Positions 1-12,200 of a DNA stretch of 64,000 bases are shown here, piece by piece. Where the stretch lies: contig NMRA01000047.1 of NCBI GenBank assembly GCA_002633005.1, positions 831,326 through 895,325 on the forward strand. The letters run 5' to 3'. A program made the translations under genes and the position numbers. Origin of the DNA: Phoronis australis. Taxonomy: Eukaryota > Phoronida > Phoronidae. Under the pieces are notes generated by a model. It searched no databases. It saw nothing but the letters and a program-made list of their open reading frames with translations, and was not told the DNA's origin. Numbering within the stretch: position 1 is the first letter of the stretch; every line of letters starts with the position of its first letter.

Positions 1-285
1 CTTTTCTGATGTTGAAATTGTTATCTTTATAGTGTAAAAATGACTTGAGACTAATGAATGTAAGCTGTTCACAGACTAAACTTTTATAATGAACTCAGAA
101 TGTGGGTTTGTGTGCGTGTGCGCAATTACAGAACTGGTTTTTATTGCCAGTGTATTTTATAATCTTTATAATGATCAAATGACTTCTGTGGTGTTTTTAG
201 CTCGTCATACATTTATGATTATTATTTTACGAAGTGGTCATGTGTGACTGTCACCTGTTTGATTGACACACTGCTTTGTGATTCT
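1..285. other. Left-edge non-coding sequence
   Basis: AT-rich sequence with no recognisable coding exon, RNA gene or repeat. It precedes the 45-bp minisatellite. Confidence 0.4.
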
Positions 286-506
286 AGGAAAGGGGTTGTA
301 TTTCAGCTTGTGTCTATGTCAGACAGTAATAGGAAAGGGGTTGTATTTCAGCTTGTGTCTATGTCAGACAGTAATAGGAAAGGGGTTGTATTTCAGCTTG
401 TGTCTATGTCAGACAGTAATAGGAAAGGGGTTGTATTTCAGCTTGTGTTTATGTCAGACAGTAATAGGAAATGGGTTGTATTTCAGCTTGTGTCTGTCAG
501 ACAGTA
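286..506. repeat. 45-bp minisatellite, 5 copies
   Basis: Five head-to-tail copies start at 286, 331, 376, 421 and 466, each beginning AGGAAAGGGGTTGTATTTC. The copies are nearly identical. Because 45 is a multiple of three, two frames stay open through the array, but that is a by-product of the period and I see no sign of a gene. Confidence 0.95.
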
Positions 507-1917
507 AGTGAGCCAGTAATTCAGTGTCAGTGGGTGTATGATTGGATTTTGAATGTGTAAGCGGAACTTGCATGCTAATTCCTTATCTCTGTGATTGCTT
601 GCCCAAATCACTTAGAAGCACAACATGAAGCCACAATGTGAATATGAAGTAGGTTGAAAATTCCCAAATGTTTTTAAGAACATTAAGAACGAGTTTTGCT
701 GCAAAAATGATCCACTGCAAGTATCGTGACATCGTGCTGGGTAATAACACTGTATGATGCGGGCTATGGGAGCCTGCGAGGTACGTTATTTGTGCAGAGG
801 TCACCTATTTCCAGCATTTTTGTTTTCACGTTTACAAGTTGTCATTAAATACAACGGCACTTTGTTTATCGTAGATGATGTTCAAATAGCGTTGTTTTTT
901 AGTTCCTGATATGCATTAGCATAGGTAGGAGCATGCAAGTACATCTTTAAGGGAATAGCTAAAAGGTCAGTTGATTTATTTTGTGGATGATCCCAAGTAA
1001 CACAGTCATTAAAATGAAAAATACTGGAAAAGTGCCACTTACATTAAGTTAGTGTGTGACACATATACTGGCAATAGTTGGAAATAACGCTGTCTTCACT
1101 ATATTCGAGTTGAAGACAGCAGTATGTGAATACATATAGTCTGTAACCCGAGAGGTGATGGTAGGAGCATGCACTGGCTGCTTCTTAGTTTTGTCTTGCA
1201 TTTTGTATAAATTGGTTTTTGTTCGTGGATAACTAGCATTTTTTATTAGAAGCAATAAGTGTAAGTTTATGTTGTTTTAAGCAAAAGTTGGCGAGCGAGA
1301 GATTTCTATTAGATCTGTCATTTGTTTTAGCTCTTATTTTGAGCATGTTGTGCACTACAGTATTATTGTTCGCTTTATTTTGGTTACAGCCTTTTATGTT
1401 AAGGAGTCCATATATAAATATAGGCATATCTATGTTTTTGCATATTAATGACACTTGGCAATGCTTCGAAAGCAATAACTGGAAGCGTATGTATCAAGTG
1501 TTGGAATGATTGAGAAATTTAACATGTTTTAACACCAAACTGCTCATTTTTTTAAACGAGAGAATGTCGTTGTGGTTTGAGTGATTGCAAAATCAATTTC
1601 TAATCTTGGCATTGGCTTAACTAACACTTTCTGGTCATCATCAATCATCTGGTGTCTGCTGCAGTGCAGAACTGGTGTTGTTTTTAAAAGACTCGATGAC
1701 GGAATTGACGTGACAATCTGTATTCGTTCGATATTTGAGCTGCAGTTCAACTTTGTAGAGGCCTGTACGCACTTAGCGATTGGTTGGCAAAGTGTCCAGC
1801 AGTTGTTGTAACGCTTCTGTAGACACTTTGCGACTCGTGGCCTGGAGGTCAAAACAAAAATGGTGTAAAGAAAGCGAGCAAAGACTTCCGGGGTTTTTAC
1901 CACAAATTTTAATCATA
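507..1917. other. Non-coding stretch, nothing recognised
   Basis: Short open frames on both strands overlap each other (for example around 1544-1903) and show no known domain, no codon bias and no splice pattern. I see no gene, RNA or clear repeat here. Confidence 0.4.
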
Positions 1918-2073
1918 GGCGGATCCAGAGAGTGTCAAGGGGGTCCGGACTCCCTTTTTCCCTTGAGTTTAGTATCAAATCTAGAATTTTCAAAATGTTG
2001 ATTTGGAGCCCCCTGTTACAAAAAATCCTTGATCTGACCCCCTCCCATTTAAAAAATCCTGGATCCGCCCCTG
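1918..2073. mobile_element. Short inverted-repeat element (GGCGGATC family)
   Basis: The segment opens with AGGCGGATCCAG and closes with CTGGATCCGCCCCT, so the ends are inverted copies of GGCGGATCCAG. It is about 156 bp, has no coding capacity, and its interior repeats short C-rich blocks (CCCCCT, CCCCCTCCC). Related ends occur at 39464 and at both edges of 60417-60640. It fits a non-autonomous TIR element (MITE). I could not define a convincing target duplication. Confidence 0.7.
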
Positions 2074-2289
2074 TTAATATCTTAATATCTCCTTCGAATT
2101 TTAATTCGCACAGCTTGACACAACACTTATGTAAAAATAATTGCAGGCGGTCTGATACACGTTGTACCAGACGTGCGCAGGCCTCGCATGTGGGCCCATT
2201 GCACTGATCACCTGGAAATATTTTTATGCTTTATTAATATGTGGTTAAAAGGAGCTTAGTAGCTAGAAACCTGGCTCAAGGGTTTAGCA

Positions 2290-2372
2290 GTGTGACATGG
2301 TGGGACTCGAACCCACGACCTTGAGTAAAGAAAGCGGGCACTTATCAACCTCACTGCCTCCTCTTGACACAA
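2290..2372 (-). mobile_element. tRNA-derived SINE head
   Basis: On the minus strand there is an exact pol III B box (GGTTCGAGTCC, complement of 2303-2313) inside a tRNA-like T arm (GTCGTGGGTTCGAGTCCCAC). An A-box-like GAGGTTGATAAG lies upstream. The would-be acceptor ends do not pair, so this is a tRNA-derived SINE relic and not a functional tRNA gene. Confidence 0.65.
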
Positions 2373-4313
2373 CAACACTTGGCATTGTTGATCTTTCGTG
2401 ATTTGAATGCTGAATCATCAATACGCATGTGCATTTAATTTCCTTCGGTCACCAAGTTCTTTTTTCCGAGATGTCCTCACTATGCAAAGGGGTTTTCTCA
2501 ATGGCTGCATAACAGACCTTGATGCGTGTTTGATGTTGATTGACTGGTCTAGTGTATTCATAAGCACTGCAAGGAATTGTTGCTTGTGTTGATGACAAGA
2601 GCATTGTAATGCTGTGTAATGCTCAGTGCAGCTTCACATGTTGCAGGTATACTTCTGAATTTTCTCCCTACTTTGTAAGTTTCCTTGTTCATAGAGCTAC
2701 GCATAGCATTAAAGCTGCATTCCATCCAATCACTAACTTGTTCTTGATCTTGTTATTCTCTGCCTTCATTGCCAGTAAGAATTTGGTCAATTTTAGATTT
2801 GACTACACTAATCATTCCCACATGTTCATGTGTACTCACCCTCATCTAAGAGCCAAGGGAAGAGACGTGATGTCTTTCACACACTGTAGTTCACTGTCTA
2901 CTCGAGCTGATTTTCTGGGTATGATGTCACTAAGTCGAAGTCAAGAGTGTCTACAAAATGCCTCACCAGTCAAGTGTTAGTGTAATGTTTTGAGTATCCA
3001 TTCTTGGACTGTACTTTCAATTTAAAAGAAAACTGCTTCAAGTAAAACTTCAAAGTAAGATAAGTAAACGAAGCGATTTATTAAGGCGAAACTCACAGGT
3101 GAGCTCTATTAAAATAACATAACCATAGACATCAGAAGTGGGAACTTGATTATTTAATGACTGTTGTTGAAACATGTCAAAACATTAACACACCGTTGCA
3201 TGAAACGCAATGTCTCAAGGTAATAATTTATTTTATTATGTAAATTGCACTCCATGTACCTTTGAAAGCAAGTGTAGTAATTGCAGACTTGTAGCTTTGT
3301 ACTGCGCTAAATGTCAACTCTACCTTGTGTAAAGGATTGTTTTAAAAACCAGAACACCTGCATTGTGGTTTCATTTTAAGGTTATGTATGGTCTTATCGA
3401 CAAGTTAGGGCATTCACCCAAATATCTACAACATTTCGTAAGTTATTTTTTGACAACAGAAAACCCGTAGAATTTAATTTGTGACTTTAATCCAATCTGT
3501 CTTTGATTGAGTCGTGTCTTTTGGTAAAATTTGGCATAAAAGAAAGGTACAGTCGTGGCAAAACAAGGGTAGCATGACCATATTTTGTTTTATTATTCAA
3601 GATGAACTCTCAAAAATGCAGTTACAATTTTCTAAGTTATCACTTTGTTTTCGTTTTAGGCATTTTTTTCATAAAAGTCCCATTTTATGATGGTCCCTCA
3701 AGCAGAAGATCAAATTGCAAAAAAATCCTAACAGCCTTCTGGATAAGTGTCTGAAAATTTCACGATATGAATCCGAGCAGTCATTTCTGAGTTATTGTGT
3801 TCCGTAGTCAAATTTGGGAATTTTTCTAGGGTCTTGCATAACTTTAATATATCTTTTTTGAAAGTGTAATTTTGCGTCATGCGAGCATGGTTGCAATAGC
3901 GTCATGATTTTCAAAATGCCGTTTACGTAATCTCAGTTTCAAATGGTTTGATTTTAACTTTGCAAGTTATATGCAAACCTACATTGTGATAATTAAAATT
4001 CAGGGATGAATGAGTTTTTGGTGAGGGTTTGGTGTTATGTATGTACAGAGGTGTTTTGAATACCTATGTGGCAGTGCTTTCACGCATTCTTTGTGCAGTT
4101 TTGTCTGCTGGAGTATTTCAAGTAATAAATAAAACAAAGGATAAGTCTGTATTTTTCTGTCAATTGCTTTGCTTCATATTTAAACTTCGAGTTAATCGGT
4201 CAAGTAATACACAAAGTAAAATTGTCTGGATTAATGTTAAAACTTAGATTTGCAATCTGTTATAAGAATGAGGTTCACAGAACATTATACGGTTTGTTTA
4301 TTTTGACGACCGT
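2373..4313. other. Non-coding stretch, nothing recognised
   Basis: A 123-codon open frame on the plus strand (2609-2980) has no recognisable domain and no flanking exon structure, so I do not call it. The remainder is AT-rich with no RNA gene or repeat that I can support. Confidence 0.4.
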
Positions 4314-4765
4314 CACATGAGCATGTGTTAACAAAACACCTTGGGTCTATAATACACATGAGCATGTGTTAACAAAACACCATGGGTCTATAATACACAT
4401 GAGCATGAGTTAACAAAACACCTTGGGTTTATAATACACATGAGCATGTGTTAACAAAACACCTTGGGTCTATAATACACATGAGCATGAGTTAACAAAA
4501 CACCTCGGGTCTATAATACACATGAGCATGAGTTAACAAAACACCTCGGGTCTATAATACACGAGCATGTGTTAACAAAACACCTCGGGTCTATAATACA
4601 CATGAGCATGTGTTAACAAAACACCTCGGGTCTATAATACACATGAGCATGTGTTAACAAAACACCATGGGTCTATAATACACATGAGCATGAGTTAACA
4701 AAACACCTTGGGTCTATAATACACATGAGCATGTGTTAACAAAACACCTTGGGTCTATAATACAC
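4314..4765. repeat. 41-bp minisatellite, about 11 copies
   Basis: Eleven copies of a unit beginning CACATGAGCATGTGTTAAC and ending GGTCTATAATA. One copy lacks CAT (near 4560) and the others differ by single bases. The unit contains a partial palindrome around GAGCATGTG. It is a direct tandem array with no spacers, so it is not CRISPR. Confidence 0.95.
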
Positions 4766-5950
4766 AAGTCTTCAGCTTCCACTTCACAATTGCTGAATAA
4801 AGATTTGCCAAGTAAATATGAGTGCATCAAAGTCCAGAAATAATTGATTCTGAAGGTATCTCAGTAACTATCAGTTTTTTCAGATAGTTGTGAGTGGCAT
4901 AAGACCAGATTTCTGAACTAAACCTGCCAACTCTGTATGTTCTCAGTGGACAGAGTCTATGATCATACACACAAGCCGTAACCAACATTGGCATCACTAT
5001 TTACCAGTGGTACCTTAGTCTTCTGGGAATTCCATGTGCAAATATCGTAATTGTAAATCTGTTGTCTATGATCTATGATGAAATAGACCCCAGTAAATAC
5101 AGTAAACCTCACAGATCCAACTGAATTGAGATTTATCTGAGTTTAGAAGTGATAATCGATTTATTTGGAGGTTCATGCATACACAGAACTTTTTTTAAGC
5201 AGAGTTTTACTGAATACAGCTTTGCCCAATGATGTTTAATTAATATAAAAAAGACAACTGAATAACTTCAGACTGAATCCACATCAGTAAAGACAAAGAC
5301 ATCTTGAATAAATCCTTTATTTAAGAAATCTTGGCCAGTATAAACATTGCACACAAACACTGAACAGCTTTGCTTTACTGTCTTATCTCACTTCAGACCA
5401 TGCGACATTGCAAAACATAACATATGTTTTAAAGACAATTAATCATTAACTCTGGTACTGGGTATGTATACAGAAGATACCTCTACATGGTCATACCTGG
5501 TCACATCACGCAACATAGTATTTACAAGTCAGGAGTACCAGCACAGGTCTGTATAGAAATCTTTTGACTAGTAATTCCAAGATCACATGATATGACCATG
5601 TTTGACTGTAGAGGCATCAATTCTGTGCAAACGTATTTGAACACCAGCATGACTTTGCACCAACTGAACGTATACTGCACCCAACGAGACGCTAAGAACT
5701 TGGTGCCAAAATGCCTGGTCATTTCCAAGCCATAAAGATTTTGCAAACATTTGCATCCAACTAAGCCATCATTACACATAGGCTCTCACCAGATATTCAC
5801 CGGTAAAATGGTAAACTGAGTCCATCAGATTTCATTACCATTTACAACGCAGTGGATGAATTATTACAATCACTATCTTCAATCAACTACCCCAATCTAA
5901 GACTGTCACAAACCCTGAGCACCTCCAACTACTCTTTGATTTTTCTTCCT
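4766..5950. other. Region downstream of COQ2, probable 3' UTR and flank
   Basis: No exon seen. On the minus strand an AATAAA (complement of 5316-5321) lies about 0.8 kb past the COQ2 stop and is a candidate polyadenylation signal. No other feature is supported. Confidence 0.35.
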
Positions 5951-5999
5951 GATTACGACCAAACGCAGTCTCGACGAGAAAACGATGATACCACAGACA

Positions 6000-6100
6000 A
6001 CCAAAAAGTCTGGCCCAAACCAGGATTCGAACTCATGACCTTAACTATTGGCACTAGAAAACACGTGAGAAATTATCCAGCCTTAATTCAGTCACGCCAG
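6000..6100 (-). mobile_element. tRNA-derived SINE fragment in COQ2 3' region
   Basis: The minus strand carries a B-box core GTTCGAATCC (complement of 6023-6032) in a tRNA-like T arm, preceded by a GGCTGGATAA segment resembling an A box. It lies only about 30 bp past the COQ2 stop and in the same orientation, so it is probably transcribed as part of the 3' UTR. Confidence 0.55.
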
Positions 6101-6130
6101 TATTTCCTCCAGATTTTCACCATCAGTTTT

Positions 6131-6247
6131 CTAAGTCTTGGCCAATGTTCCCAACACTATTCCGAGAAACAACAACGCACCCAGTCTACTGTTGCTCTTG
6201 AACTTGCTGAAGCAGTCATCCGGATCATCAAGGTCGACTGTGTAGAT
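6131..6247 (-). CDS. COQ2: COQ2 exon 7 (C terminus)
   Basis: Acceptor TTTCCATCAG|ATCTACAC. Encodes [20 protein letters not shown], then [18 protein letters not shown] and TAG. This matches the human [20 protein letters not shown] ending in a last hydrophobic helix. It is shorter than human because the lysine-rich tail is absent. Confidence 0.95.
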   Translation of the reverse strand: MYTVDLDDPDDCFSKFKSNSRLGALLFLGIVLGTLAKT

Positions 6248-9200
6248 CTGATGGAAACAGTACGCCATTAAAGGAATACAAACTAACTGAAAATTTACAA
6301 CACTGTCACTTTTGATTGGTTCCGAATAAACTACAGATACACTAGAATGTTAATAGTAGCATAATGCTTTAACCATGCACAAAGTACTGATGACGATGAC
6401 ATCTTATAAACTGACTTCCATTAAAGGCAATATGCTCCGTAGCAAATGTTCTCTGTGATGTGAAATAATCAAGCACAGACACAGTGACCAATCAATGGCG
6501 CAGGATTACAAAATCAAAATGAGAGCTACTAAAAACAGTGCTTTCCCGTGGTCTTTTACAAATGGGTACACACTTTCACTGAAATCAAGTGCAGGTTGGG
6601 ACAAGAGTGGGAATCGAATTGCAGTCACAAATGAGAGATAGAACCATTGCAGAAGCGCATTGCTAATGGTTTTGTTCAGTTATTGCATGCACACTTACTA
6701 ATATTTCCAAGGATCACCTGATAAGCGAGATAAGCCCCAACCAGGCCAACAGAGATGTAATAGGGCAGGCTCTGATTATAGTCAGAGGCTGGTTATACAC
6801 CATCAGACTACTGACACACCTGAGAAAGATGATGCCCAAGCTGGCCCACAGAGGGCAGGCACTCATCACAGTAAGAGGCTGGTTATACACAATAAACTAT
6901 TGACTCACCTGGTGAGCGAGATGAGTTCCCACCAGGCCTACACAGACATAGTATGGCAGGCTCTGTTCACACATATAGCCAGACAGAGCCAGGTTGCACA
7001 CCATCAGACCACTGAAGCCCGTCAGCCAGTACTTCGTCTGGGCACCAAACCGCAGTGCAGTTGACTTAACACCAACTAGGATGTCATCTTCTTTGTCCTG
7101 GAATTCGAAGCATCAGCGTGCCGTCAGTTTCTCATAAAAACAACATTTTTTCAGTAAACGTTACGACATGTACACTAGGTTGGTTTTCAGCTTACTTATA
7201 CAGTTACCCTAATTCTTCATCTATTCCACACACAATATGGCCGAAATGCACCATTATATTTTGTACAATTTGTCACACAATAACAAAAATTAAGAAATTT
7301 TAGTCTACTAGCTTTTTTGTACTGTGGAGATGTAATAAAATAACATCATGTCAAGCTGACATTATTGGCAGTAATTTAGTCAGACTTTGATGAAAAATGG
7401 AAAATGACAATTTTGCCAATTATTTTCGTGCAAAATAAGTGATGATTTACCATAAGACCAGTTATTAACTTGAAGTAATTATAAGTTATTAATTACAAGT
7501 AGGTGCCACATATTTAATTTTGTTTACAAACAGTTGTAACAACAAGAGGAATTTCCTTGCACATAGTTAGCTATCTTCACAAGGCTGAAGTCAGAGACTA
7601 TAAATATTTAAATAGCGCTTTTTGCATTCTTCAATACTAAACACTGATATTACTTTCCCAAGGCTGCCTTTTAAATATCTAAAAAGTCTAACTATCAAGA
7701 CCGATTGAGTTGCAATTGTCTAATGAAGTAAAAAATACCTTTTGCACATTGTAAATATACTCTGGATTTCATCTTATTTTGCTTTCTAAAAATGAAAATT
7801 GAATTTGACCTTTTACTAACACAAATTGGTCTCGTAATATTCCTTAACACGATAGTATTCTGTTTCCATTACCAACCCAAATCAAAGGTGGCGCATGCAT
7901 TTTGGTGACGGAAATAGAATCCCATCAGGGTAAAGAATATCATGAGGCCATTTAATAGGGTACAATGCTCAACAATTCAATTTTTGTTTTTCAGTCAACT
8001 AATGAAAGTGAAATTCAGCGCCGTGCATTCAACTGTAATTCCAAGCATGTGGTAAGTTTAAACTATGTTGCAAGTATCGTATGAAGCAGAAAGAGCAATA
8101 AATGTTACAGGGACAAACAAATCCTTTGTAAAGCACTGAGCCAAATAAGCACAAAGCGAGAGATGAAGCCTGCATGAAACTCAGATTCAAAAGGCTTACA
8201 ACAGGCTGGGAATATTAAACATGAAACAAAGTCTAGCAGCCAAGACACTGTTGTCACAGGAACAGGTATGTAACCAGTCATCAAGTGAATAAATATTCAC
8301 ACCAAGCTAAAATTTTCGTTCGCAAACGTTCGGAAAACAAACCGAGCCAACTGAGCACGTGTCAAATATTTACTCACTTGATGAGCGTATATGGTATCGT
8401 AGATCAGGGTCCACGCTATGCCGGACATGTAGAGGGGGATGACTGCGCCCCACGCGCAGGAGCCCTGAACAGCTGACCAGCCTAACAGAGCTCCCCAGTT
8501 GAAAGTTAGCCCTAAACAAAACAGGCGGAAGCAATGAGATAACGTATAATAGCTGTGGTAGAACAAGCGTCGGAAACAGAGTGTACATTGGCAATGACTA
8601 CAACAACGACGATGTGAGGCAGGCATGACAGGGAAACACCGACCAAGATGAAAGAATGCAAGCCATGTGAGAAGAAGATACAGTCTTGTACTGAAGAGTT
8701 AAGATTATAATGATTTGAAGCAGTTTTTAAAATCTCCTAAAATATGCAGGGCAAAAGTCTGATATAAGAAATTCAAACGTAGGACATGGGGTGTAAAAGG
8801 TTCTCTATAATATTCCAATGTTCGAATTTAGCGCCAGCTGATTTTGCTGGTGTCTCTCGTAGGCTTCAAAACAAGCAACACAAAACTACTTGCAATTACT
8901 TATGTGGGGTTTGAACTTCAAAAAATTTTAAATTCGTAGATTTTGCTTCAAATTTCAAAAGCTAAAAACAAAAACATGCTATTAAGATTGAAAGCTAAGT
9001 TCTGGCAAATTCAATGATTCAATTACTAAAATTGTCAGTTATTCAAACATGACAAACATTTTTCATGCAACAGCCATCAAACCAAGATTTAAGTTCTGAT
9101 AGCATCATCAGCGGCTCGTAAAAGATGAACTCTTGTTATAGCCTCAAACCAACTTAGCACAAAAGGAACACCAAGTGCAGCTAGGTAGCTCAAATGTGAC

Positions 9201-12200
9201 ACAGGTTATATAACAGTAGAATGTTATTAAAGTAGGCTCGTAAATCTGGAATAGGCAAGCATGTACAAGTCAGTAGATACAATCCACTACCATGCCATTC
9301 GTTGTTATAGTCACTACCGGCAACACCGCAGGACATAACAGAGGACCGATGGCCTCTGTCTAACCTGGTGGGCGTAAATGCTGTCATACACGACTGTGTA
9401 GAGGACACAGGCCATGTAGAGTGGCAGTACAGGCCACTGGAGTGCGCCGTGACACGCTGACCACCCCAGCAGGACACCCCAGTTGAGAGTGACACCTGTT
9501 GGTGGGAGATGGAATTAAAGTTGGGTGGAGAGATGAAACAAAAGCTTCAAAAAATATCATATCTTTAAACTTTTTATAATCTTAATTTACGCATGCCTTC
9601 TTCCTGCTAGATAAAAACTATTTTATAACTGTACAGCATGTTATAAACGGATTTCAATGCTCAAGTTTGTATAATTTGGGATAGGACTCCAGATGAATTC
9701 AACTGAGCTTAAATATTGCGTATTTACACAATACAACAGAAACGTCACCTTGTCTTGAATAAGTTAGACGACCCCCTGACGCATAATCTAATGCTTATGC
9801 TTTCTGTAAGGTTCAGAGAACTGCCTTGTGCAACATGTATACTCACCTAATACTACTTGAGGCCAGTAGGTATACCTCTTGGCCAACGGATAAACAAGTA
9901 CTAAACCCATGGAACTGGCACCTAGGAAAACACTGTGAAACAAAGAATAGAAATTATATTGTCATCAATTTACTCCAGTGTTATTCAATAAGGCCTGAAC
10001 ATTTGTTGTGAGTTCTTGAGGTAAAAAAACGCATAACACTTACTGCAAGAAAATACGTCTCGACGTGTCCATTCTCAGATTGAAAATGAAGTCTGAGCAT
10101 GGCAACAACTAACAGTCATGGCCAAAGATTGAAGTCGCTAAATTGTCAATGACAGGCTCATCATAGTAACTGACAGACTTGCGTATTGAAAGCAATATTC
10201 CTGGAGCACTAAACAGTTACTAGCATAAACATTGAGACTTTAAATCTAGCGTACATACCGCCTTTAAAAAACAGGAATGACAGTGTTATCATGGTTAACG
10301 AACATTGTTTGTCACTTAATACGCTGGAGTACAAAATACGTGACACAAAACTTCCATTCTTATAAAATGAAATATATACCGTACAAATTTCATTCAAAGC
10401 AAGATCAAGAAACAAGCTTATTCAACTTTTAATTCTAAAGTTAAGTTTTGCCCTATTGAATCGACACTTCAAACATATTTGCAATACTTAACCGAAGACA
10501 CAAACCAATAGCTGATCTTCATTGCACTCATGGGAAACGCGATTGGCTTATTTTGAATGGAATTTCCAGAGTGCCATTTTTGAATTTCAGGGTTGGGCAT
10601 GCCCAGTAAAATCCATGACTTTCCGACAAATTCTTTTTTTTGCCTGCTGAGGGTTTGTATGTTCTTCTTAGTAACAGAAAACAACTCCTATCATGGCAAG
10701 GAAAACTTTTGAGGGACTGTTCCTGCAACCGCCAGAAAAGCACTAACTTGTTAACCATCGTAATCATCCACGTGCATCTTATTTTGACTAATCAATGTTG
10801 TTGAGTTCTAACAATGTAAGGTTGTGCAAATCTACTGGTTGTCTACTTATAGAACACAATGCTGAGCTGTCGCTTTGATCTCATGTGATTTGTCTATCAT
10901 GTATTCAACATCTCCAATTATAATTTAGGGATTGAGAACAATTGCTGATAACACATTTCACATACATACAATGTCCAAGATTTCGATGATAAATCAGTCT
11001 ATGCTTTTTTAGCATACATACAATGTCTTACATTTCAATAATAAACGAGTCTATCATCATCAAGGAAACAGAAAACCCTTCAGTAATCATTCTCAGTTCT
11101 CAGCTAACTAGGCCAAAAATAACATCTGAAAGAATTTGAAGATGCTTAACCTTGGGATTATCAGTTTGAAGATCACGCACATGTCTTCCTTAACAGCTAA
11201 CTGCTAAGTGGCAAAAAATGCAGCAAAATACGAAGAAATAAGAAAAACACAACTTTTGAAAAGAATATATTTATTGCACTGACAATTTTGGCCAGATTCA
11301 AAAATACGAGGACTTGCTACATGTGAATGGGTGATGCAGTAGCTGTGAAACCCTACCTGTACCATACATGTGAGGGGGTTATGCAGTAGCTGTGAAACCC
11401 TACCTGTACCATACATGTGAGGGGGTTATGCAGTAGCTGTGAAACCCTACCTGTACCATACATGTGAATGGGTGATGCAGTAGCTGTGAAACCCTACCTG
11501 TACCATACATGTGAGTGGGTTATGCGGTAGCTGTGAAACCCTACCTATACCATACATGTGAGAGGGTGATGCAGTAGCTGTGAAACCCTACCTATACCAT
11601 ACATGTGAGTGGGTTATGCGGTAGCTGTGAAACCCTACCTATACCATACATGTGAGAGGGTGATGCAGTAGCTGTGAAACCCTACCTATACCATACATGT
11701 GAGTGGGTGATGCAGTAGCTGTGAAACCCTACCTATACCAGTTGAGCTGGAGCAACAAGCTCAGTGAAACGGACAGTTGGAGGCCTAACAAAGTCATAGC
11801 TTGGAACATGCCAAGCTCACCGCATGCTAGAGGCCGGTCTTTGGTGCGATAGACCTATAACAAGACAGAATAATTACTGATGTTTTTATACTTCCTCCTA
11901 TACTTGCAGAATTGACCTATCACAAGCTCCAACCCCTTGCGAAATGTCGACAAACAAACAATAAGTTTTACCAAGCAACGTGTAGTTTGTCGGGTAAAAT
12001 GGCGGTTTGGAAACGAAGGTGTCAAGAATGCTGCGTTCTGATTAGTCACTTAAGCCGTCACTCAAAGTCCTGGGGACAGATCAATTATGGAATCGTGTAT
12101 GTCCATTAATACAATACAATACAATGACTTTCTCCATTCTGAACAAACCCCATTTTTTACACACAGAGATAAATTTGTGAAGCAGGAACTTCCTATCGTT

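Noticed and set aside
244-511. Two overlapping small proteins over the 45-bp repeat
   Set aside because: Open frames in two phases follow from a period divisible by three; no domain or gene context.
2295-2372. A tRNA gene on the minus strand
   Set aside because: The T arm and B box are perfect but the acceptor ends do not pair and the anticodon arm is poor; a SINE head explains it better.
2609-2980. 123-codon plus-strand ORF
   Set aside because: No domain recognised, and the surroundings hold only repeats.
4314-4765. CRISPR array
   Set aside because: Copies are contiguous with no unique spacers, and the window is animal DNA.
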